This document shows positions 57,901 through 64,000 of a stretch of 64,000 nt of DNA, in pieces. Numbering within the stretch: the stretch's first letter is position 1; each line of letters begins with the position of its first letter. This DNA is from Quercus robur. Its lineage: Eukaryota; Streptophyta; Magnoliopsida; Fagales; Fagaceae. The notes beneath the pieces were generated by a model. The model did no database searches, had not been told where the DNA came from, and worked only from the letters and a program-made list of their open reading frames with translations. The position numbers were made by a program, and so were the translations under genes. Where the stretch lies: contig NC_065545.1 of NCBI RefSeq assembly GCF_932294415.1, forward strand, positions 43,190,327 to 43,254,326, written 5' to 3'.

Positions 57901-59607
57901 TTGTGTTTTTAATATAAACAGGGTGTTACCTTACAAAGGCATCTTCTAATCCTGGAGCTGGTGATGTTCTAATGGGATTTTTGGGTTCTGTTATACTCTC
58001 TTTTGCCTTCTCAATGTTTAAACAGAGAAAGGTAATGACCTATTGTTCACATATAATGAGTTAAAAGAGTTTTCCCAATTGGCAACAGTTGTTATTATTT
58101 AGTTTGATTCTTCTCAAGTTGAAGGCTGGGTTTAGTCCACCTGATTACCTAGACAGGGTTCTGTGGATTATCAATGGACAAACATTGGTTCTATGTACCA
58201 AAGCATACCACTGAATTCATATAAAGGAGAGCACCATTTTTTGTATATCATTTCTCATTTTTAACATGTAATTTATAACCATAGGATATCACCATGCAAA
58301 GCACTTTTTCTGTCTCTCTTTTCCTTTTACTTGGTAGTCCAGAAAATCTAGGAAAGTGGAGAATAGATGGTGAAAGGCCGCTGGACAGGTTGATTTTGGT
58401 TAAAGAGAGATGGATCATAGATATTTAGACCATAGAGTTGTTCTTCTATCTTTTATACATGCACCTTATTGCTCCAACATGAAATTGATACAAAGTCTAC
58501 CTAAATGAGTGTCACCATTTCATATTTTTATTTTGCGTATTAATTCAGATTTAGTGCTGTGACAGATATATACTCAGATAATGTTATAAGGCATAAATCA
58601 TTATCTGGTGACGTTATGATGTTGCTCTGTTAACCGTCTGTACTTTTACAGCTTGTCAAGAGGCATGCAGCGGAGATTTTCACATCTGTGATTGTCTCAA
58701 CAATTTTCTCATTGTATTCAACTGCCTTTGTTGGACGTCTTCTTGGATTAGAATCGTCTTTGACTATATCAATTCTTCCTAGATGCATAACTGTGGCCTT
58801 AGCTCTCAGCATTGTCTCTCTTTTTGAAGGTACAATTGTATACATGGCATCTGTAGACAGGCAATTCTGTATTCTGCTAATTTTCTGCTATGCCTAAAAT
58901 TGAGTTTTGAGATATAAAACCAATTAAATATAGAAAAATCCAAAATTAAGTAAATAGAAATGTTTAGATCACATCTTAGTGCATATAATACTTGCCTGAA
59001 ACTTAATTATATCATGGAATATGTTTTCCGTATCTGTTACAGGTACCAATTCATCTCTCACAGCAGCTGCAGTTGTAGTAACTGGTTTGGTTGGAGCAAA
59101 TTTTGTGCAAGCAACACTTGACAAACTGCGATTTCGTGATCCTATTGCTCGAGGGATGGCAACTGCATCAAGGTATGTGCATCTGTTGTTGATAAATCAG
59201 TCAGTTCTCTCACTAATAAATTTATATGGCCAAGTAGGCATTTCCCATGCGTCTGTTTTATGCTTAGGTTGTAATCATATAATCAATCACGCTATCTATA
59301 GATGTTTCAGAATGCTAAGAAGATAATCAATGTTTTAATTCTTTGCAAAAAGTTCAAATCATAGTAATATTGATAAATCTTCTAAACAACTAAATAGAAG
59401 TATTATGTCCATATTCATCCATTTATGATTTATTTGCTTTTACTTGGTTGTTTTAGTGCTCATGGATTAGGAACAGCTGCGTTGTCAGCCAAGGAACCTG
59501 AGGCTCTCCCATTTTGTGCCATTGCTTATGCTCTAAATGGTATATTTGGATCTCTTCTCTGCTCAGTTCCAGCAGTCAGGCAAAGCTTGCTTGCAGTAGT
59601 TGGCTAA
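51988..59607 (+). CDS. PLGG1: Plastidial glycolate/glycerate translocator (LrgA-LrgB fusion), 8 exons
   Basis: Exons: 51988-52302, 52587-52902, 55979-56240, 56412-56527, 57922-58031, 58652-58829, 59043-59172, 59457-59607 (TAA). All introns are GT-AG with matching phases; the product is 525 aa (Arabidopsis PLGG1 is about 510). Exon 1 encodes a Ser/His/Pro-rich N-terminus typical of a chloroplast transit peptide. The LrgA/CidA-like half follows (VFGIAHLIISLGIILATD, RWLPLFYVPSLVVLPLSV). The LrgB-like half starts near PPPFSTIEVWTWTG and includes LGTSARTCLPFLLAS, NPGAGDVLMGFLGSVILSFA, KRHAAEIFTSVIVSTIFS, SSLTAAAVVVTGLVGANFVQ, then RGMATASSAHGLGTAALSAK and EPEALPFCAIAYALNGIFGS. The family exchanges glycolate and glycerate across the chloroplast inner envelope in photorespiration. 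The start ATG has G at +4. Introns 2 and 4 contain a SINE, a LINE remnant and a MITE. Confidence 0.95.
54956..55125 (+). mobile_element. Degenerate Au-type SINE in PLGG1 intron 2
   Basis: GTCAGCCTTGGTGTGGTGGC and AAGTGCCTTC (box-A-like region), CGTGAGTTTGGGTG (box-B-like), GAATCAGCCTCTCC, GGGGAGGTAAAGCT and GCACCGGGTTCG appear in the order expected for Au SINEs. The target duplication was not resolved. Confidence 0.65.
55235..55765 (+). mobile_element. Degenerate LINE 3' part (reverse-transcriptase C-terminus) in PLGG1 intron 2
   Basis: The reading RRIPLKFKEKLCKTAIRPAM followed by LNGIECWVVK and EMRMLTWIDANTRKYKI is the standard C-terminal region of plant LINE reverse transcriptases. It then breaks into other frames with RWFGHVQRRA-like and WQKKIYV-like pieces. 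It ends at GGGACTAAGGCTTGGTTGTT, the tail shared with the fragment at 14778-14923. It is heavily decayed. Confidence 0.75.
55754..55833 (+). repeat. 40-bp tandem duplication at the LINE tail
   Basis: CTAAGGCTTGGTTGTTGCTG and the following 20 bases are repeated exactly with a 40-bp period (55754-55793 and 55794-55833). Recent slippage or duplication is likely, because the copies are identical while the LINE itself is old. Confidence 0.85.
57551..57730. mobile_element. 180-bp MULE-type MITE in PLGG1 intron 4
   Basis: It has inverted repeats of about 55 bp: GGGTCATGCTAATGAGTGCC on the left and, reverse-complemented from the right, GGGAAATGCTAACAAATGCC. Both then run to AATCCATTTAAAGAAAG. A perfect 9-bp direct repeat TTAAACTTA flanks it (57542-57550 and 57731-57739), the target size of Mutator-like elements. 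Confidence 0.85.
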
Positions 59608-60004
59608 AAATATCATCAGTGCAATACACATCACCTTGATTGCAATTATATTCTTTCCATGAGATTGTTTTGTAAAGAGAAGCAACAGCCCATCATATTG
59701 AAAACTAGATGGCTGTATGGTGTACATAAGTTGATATTAAGGAATTTACAAATGGAGGGAGGCATCATAGTCCAGGAATCTATCCTTCTAGAATTGAGTT
59801 TATTTGGCTAACATGTATCTGTTTATATGATGATACGGAAGTAATTTATATTGAACTACATTACTGTAAAGATGAGACCAACAGATATGGGGAACATTGA
59901 GTAATCAAAAAGAAAAAAACCGGACGATTATTTAGAGGACAGATTGTGAAGTACTATTTAAAAGCCTCCTCAGGCAATTGTCTTAGCCATTTCACCATAA
60001 CCAT

Positions 60005-61705
60005 CAGGGCCGGCCTAGGCCTAGGCCATTTAGGCCATGGCCGAACGCCCCCAAATATTGGGCGGTGAGAGTTTTTTTTTTTTTTTTTTTTTTTAATTAA
60101 AGAAAATGTGTGAGTAAGGTGTATATTTTATCCCAATCTTAAGAAGGCCTAAAATATTAGAGTTATGCTAGTATATTACAAGTTTTATTACATAGGTCCT
60201 ATAAATTGATATGTCACCAATGAAGTAATTCAATACTCATTTGTTATTTTGTTGAAGTGCCACCTCATTGCCACATCAATTTATAAGCTTTTTGAAGTAA
60301 AATTTGTAATAAGTTTAACATTTTCTCCACAAAAAAAAAAAAATAAAAAAAAAATAAAAATACAACACAATCACCATTAAATGTATGAAAAATGCTAAAG
60401 CTAATACAAATTTTAGGAAAAAAATTTTATAAACTAATGTGACAGGAATATGATCAGTGTTACTTAAATAATATAATAAAATGAATGTTTGAATAACTTT
60501 TCTTTTATTGGTGAGATGCCAATTTGTAAAACTTATATATTAATTATCATTAGCTCACTTTGGGTGAAATAGTCATATTAATAAGTAAGAATTAATAATG
60601 GATTTGAAATTAAATAAAAATAAATAAATATTATTTAAGTGGTATTTAGATGTAAAAAGACCCCTATAAAATGTTAAGGACATATTTTGTGTAATTGGCT
60701 AATTCTTTGACAAAATGCACTTTACTTGTATTTGGGTAGATCTAGGATGTGTTTAATACTTCAAGAAACATGTTGTTTAAGTCTAGAATTAAAGCCATGA
60801 AGATTAGACCAAGAAACAAGTGAAGAAAAGCTGTTCATTAAAGCTGGACAGATAACTCGACACCTGTGGACAGATAGCTCGACAGCTTCTCGACAGATAA
60901 CTATCGAGGTTTAATGAGGCTCGACAAATAGCTATCGAGGTATCTATTGAGGTTACGGGAATTCAGATTTACAAATCTGATTTTTGGCCCAAGCTTTTGT
61001 ATTTGTGTAGGGTTTCTTTTCTCACAATCCTAAACATATATAAGGCTTGTTTTAGAGGCCGTCACATAAGAGAATACAATGAGAACATATACAAAAGGTG
61101 ACCGATGCCTTATTCTCTTTGAAAGAAGCTACTGCGTTTTTGCGCCTTAGGGTTTTGTAACCAAGTGTTTCTTGATCTTCATTGTTGATGAAGTGAAGAA
61201 CTTTGCAGCCAACATCTTCTTCAAGTTGGTGAGTTAGTCACGTACTGGAAGCTATGCATCATTGGTTAGTCATGTACTGGGATCCGTGCAACAAAAAGGG
61301 TGGCGTTCATATATTGAAGAGTTCAGAGGTTCTGAAGTGATAGAAGGTTTCTGCTACAAGTTTATCTATGGGGATTGTAGAGTTTAGGAACAAAGGTTTT
61401 GTACTAGATCTGAAACTTCTCTTTACTATAGTGGATTACTTTTTGGGAAGGTTTCCTCTCCAGGTTTTTTACTGTGAAACTAATTTGTTTCATTGATTTT
61501 CTTGGGTCATCATATCTTGTCTTATTTATTTTTTGGCTGCATGATTTTGACATGATATTGATGTTTGCTTGTTTTAACAAGTTTTATTCATATTAAATCT
61601 AATTAACAACTTGAATTTAAAACTTGTTAATTCTTTCAACTGGGGTCTAAATTTTCCAACATAAAATTATCGCCTTAGGCCTCAAACAATCTTGGGCTGT
61701 CCCTG
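60005..61705. mobile_element. Non-autonomous hAT element downstream of PLGG1, with LTR-like insert
   Basis: The left end CAGGGCCGGCCTAGGCC and the reverse complement of the right end (CAGGGACAGCCCAAG) are short imperfect inverted repeats of the hAT type. The flanking 8-bp direct repeat is ATAACCAT / ATAACCAG (59997-60004 and 61706-61713), one mismatch. No transposase was found. The inner 900 bp differs in character and is treated separately. Confidence 0.65.
60748..61661 (+). mobile_element. Possible solo LTR (Copia-type) inside the hAT element
   Basis: It starts TGTGTTTAATACTTCAAGAA and ends TTTTCCAACA. It contains TATA-like ACATATATAAGG (about 61034), repeated CTCGACA and CTATCGAGG words, and the GGGAAGGTTTCCTCTCCAGG segment common in plant Copia LTRs. 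No 5-bp target duplication is visible (tagga / taaaa), so the exact limits are uncertain. Confidence 0.45.
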
Positions 61706-61713
61706 ATAACCAG

Positions 61714-62045
61714 AGCCCATCACCCAAAACATTCAGCAATTGCCACACCCCTCTCTTCAACCTAGGGCGATGGCCATGAAATTGCTAAAAATAAATTCAA
61801 TCTAAAACAACCCAACGATCCATGGATCGAATTCAGGTTAGACCCAATCAAGCTTGGATCACAATCAAGTTCGGGTCAAAATTACTTGTATTTAAATGGA
61901 TCTTTTCTTTTCTTTTCTTTTTTAATAAAAGATCCATGATGGGTTGGCACAGATTCTATTCAACCTGCAAGTCATACATCTTTCTTACCCTAATCATTAA
62001 AAATATACCACCGCGCATCTTTGGTACGGCGGTTACTCCATAAGT
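61714..62045. other. Intergenic DNA between the hAT and SINE-like copies
   Basis: There is no coding feature that I can support. A (TTTTC)n-like pyrimidine run lies at about 61905-61922. Confidence 0.4.
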
Positions 62046-62049
62046 ATAA

Positions 62050-62165
62050 GTGCTTATAGGGTGTAAGGGGTAAGGGTCAGGGTTCAAGTCTCTAAGAGGG
62101 AGCTTCACCCATATATACACTTAGATTAAGCTAGAGTAGAAATTCTATCTTATATAAATAAATAA
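62050..62165 (+). mobile_element. SINE-like repeat, best-preserved copy
   Basis: GGGTGTAAGGGGTAAGGGTC, then AGGGTTCAAGTCTCTAAGAG (box B GGTTCAAGTCT), then ATACACTTAGATTAAGCTAG and AGTAGAAATTCTATCTTATA with an AATA-rich tail. Related copies are at 31905-32030 and 23795-23885. A tRNA-like head with an A-rich tail suggests a SINE, but I cannot name the family. Confidence 0.6.
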
Positions 62166-62650
62166 ATAAAAAATCATTAAAAATATATTAGCCAATTATT
62201 TAGTAACCTTAAAATTGATAAAACGCCAACTATCTCAATTTGGACCATCCAAAGAAGAGGATTAACCATTTTTACACTATATCTCAAAAGAAAGAAAAAA
62301 AAAATTAAACTATTATAGTCACAATTGACTCATTGTAATCTATATATATCTAAAAGCTGAAGCGTAGCATTTATTGTTGCTACGCTCCTGTTGAGCCATA
62401 TCAGCGTCCATGTCATTATTCTATTTCTTTTAATTTTTCTATAATTTTTTTTAATGTTACCCATTTTTTTAATATCTACACTTTCTCCCTCCCCTACCTT
62501 TTCATCTCCCCACTACCTTCTACTTTAATATCACTCTTCATCTTTCTCTCCATCTTTCCTTATTTTGTCTCTTCTTATTCACATCATTTCACTATAAATT
62601 CGTTGTTCTCTCTTCCATTCTTTGTATAGTTTTCCTTCACAAAAAAAAGT

Positions 62651-62655
<5 letters not shown>

Positions 62656-62714
<59 letters not shown>
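62656..62714 (+). repeat. (CT)n microsatellite
   Basis: About 29 uninterrupted CT units. Confidence 0.9.
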
Positions 62715-62720
<6 letters not shown>

Positions 62721-63895
62721 TTGGTTGATTTTTTTTAATTTTTCTTGCATCTTTTCTTTAGGTTGATAATTTTTTATATTCTTTAGAACTCTACTTTTGT
62801 TGATGCGATTTAATTTTTTATTTTTAGTTTTATTTTTGTTCTCTTTGATTGTTTATCTACTCTAATAAATTATTTTTAAATATTGTAAATTGCCCTTTAA
62901 ATCTAGGTTGAACAATATTCAAGATTATAAGAGTTTTGTCTTTGTCTCTCTCCGGTAGGACTACCATTCTTTTACCAGAGTAGACGAGGATTACAATATA
63001 TGATGTTGTCTTAAACATTATTGCAGGTACTCTTTTATCAAATTTAATTGTTTTCCTTTCTTTTTTTAAGTTATACTATTAAAATATGAATATTGATAGT
63101 TTTAGTGACATGTAATGCATATTATGATATTGATATGAGTGTTTTTTATGAGCCTCCAATAAATGGCACTATGCTATGGGAATAAGTAAATGGCCAACAA
63201 ATATAAAGGCTAATGCAAAAGGTTAGTGTCACTTTATTTTTGTTAGCAATGTACTTTCTAAATTTATCATTTGAATTTTCAATCTTTATAGTTTAAACAT
63301 TAAGGTCATATGGTGATTTGCTCATCATGTGTTTGATGTTTTGTTTATAGACAAATACCATAACTCGGGCTTTATAATACTTTTGTGGAAGATTGACAAC
63401 ATCAATTGATGGGCATAATTTTCCGTTCATTAGATTGTATGCTTTTTCCAATATGGATGGGACTCTATTTTCATAAGTATTTGTCTCTCTAATTAAAAAT
63501 TCCTATCTTTGGTCTTTAGTACATCTAATTCAAATAATCGGAAAGAAATTTTAAAATTAGAATTTTAGGTAATCAAAATTCTACTTTTATTTTTGGGTTG
63601 TACTACTAAAATTTTTTAGACCATAATTTAAAATATCTGATTTTAATAGAGCAAAAAATATTGCCCCAAATTTTCTATGATAATCTTTCAAGTATCACAT
63701 CGATAATATTATTAAATAAGGATGTTTTCATTAAAATTTTGCACAATGTTTCTCTATTAATTTCTATATATTAATTTTTTAATGGTTGAAAGCAGATTTG
63801 CATTCCTTTGTTTTTGTTTGCTATTTACAAGCTATTGTTTCTACTTTATGTTTATTAAATAACAAGAATTCGTATGAGTTTCATAAGCAACATTG

Positions 63896-63930
<35 letters not shown>
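63896..63930 (+). repeat. (AAT)n microsatellite
   Basis: About eleven AAT units, followed by a T-run at 63944-63961. Confidence 0.85.
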
Positions 63931-64000
63931 TGTAGTAGTAAGCTTTTTTTTTTTTTTTTTTTGAGAAAGAAAAAAAAATGAGTGCTATATTTATTTTGTT

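Larger units (their letters stand above)
62339..64000 (+). mobile_element. Helitron 5' end; element runs off the window
   Basis: TCTATATATATCTAAAAGCT begins with the Helitron 5' TC and is followed by GAAGCGTAGCA...TGCTACGC, an 8-bp perfect hairpin (62361-62384). The head matches the copy at 39773. A (CT)n tract at 62656-62714 also matches that copy's layout. The 3' CTAG end is not seen before 64000, so the length is unknown. Confidence 0.55.

Overview
The window is nuclear DNA of a dicot plant, probably a woody species. It is AT-rich, has multi-exon genes with GT-AG introns, and carries many plant-type transposons. A Fagales-like tree is my guess from the overall character only; nothing here proves the species.

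Three protein-coding genes look intact, all on the + strand. (1) 1615-16312: an 11-exon OSCA/CSC1-family osmosensitive ion channel (DUF221/RSN1), 800 aa, closest by recall to Arabidopsis At1g32090 (OSCA1.8). (2) 33378-36997: a 6-exon peroxisomal 4-coumarate:CoA ligase-like enzyme of the At4g19010 (4CLL6) type, 551 aa, ending in the peroxisomal signal SRL. (3) 51988-59607: an 8-exon plastidial glycolate/glycerate translocator (PLGG1, LrgA-LrgB fusion), 525 aa. In all three models the splice phases close exactly. Genes 1 and 3 correspond to neighbouring Arabidopsis loci (At1g32090 and At1g32080), so the window is a conserved micro-syntenic pair forced about 35 kb apart by the 4CL-like gene and transposons.

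The space between and inside the genes is mostly mobile DNA. 7.3-8.7 kb holds a large palindrome around a primer-binding-site-like loop, next to a hAT-type MITE. 10.65-11.53 kb holds a TTA-flanked Harbinger-like element. 17.1-20.8 kb and 25.5-31.9 kb hold two complete non-autonomous LTR retrotransposons (5-bp target duplications GAAAG and GTGGA) in opposite orientations. They share the same PBS type and LTR end. Each carries a minisatellite array built on a common core (GTCCTCGGACC) and, in the antisense direction, TATA-containing modules. 37.5-39.75 kb is a nest of MITEs inside MITEs. 39.8-42.7 kb is a Helitron. 47.2-48.1 kb is a second copy of the innermost MITE family with an extremely GC-rich core.

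The most striking single object is 48503-50098: a MULE-type element with about 267-bp terminal inverted repeats that has captured an almost complete group-D MAP kinase kinase (MKK7/9-like). The captured gene is now broken by two in-frame stops, loss of the HRD catalytic Asp and a 39-bp in-frame duplication. Downstream of PLGG1 lie a hAT element (60005-61705, with an LTR-like insert), a tRNA-derived SINE-like copy and the 5' end of another Helitron that runs off the window.

No rRNA, tRNA or CRISPR features were recognised. All comparisons to named families are from memory and reading by eye, without database searches.
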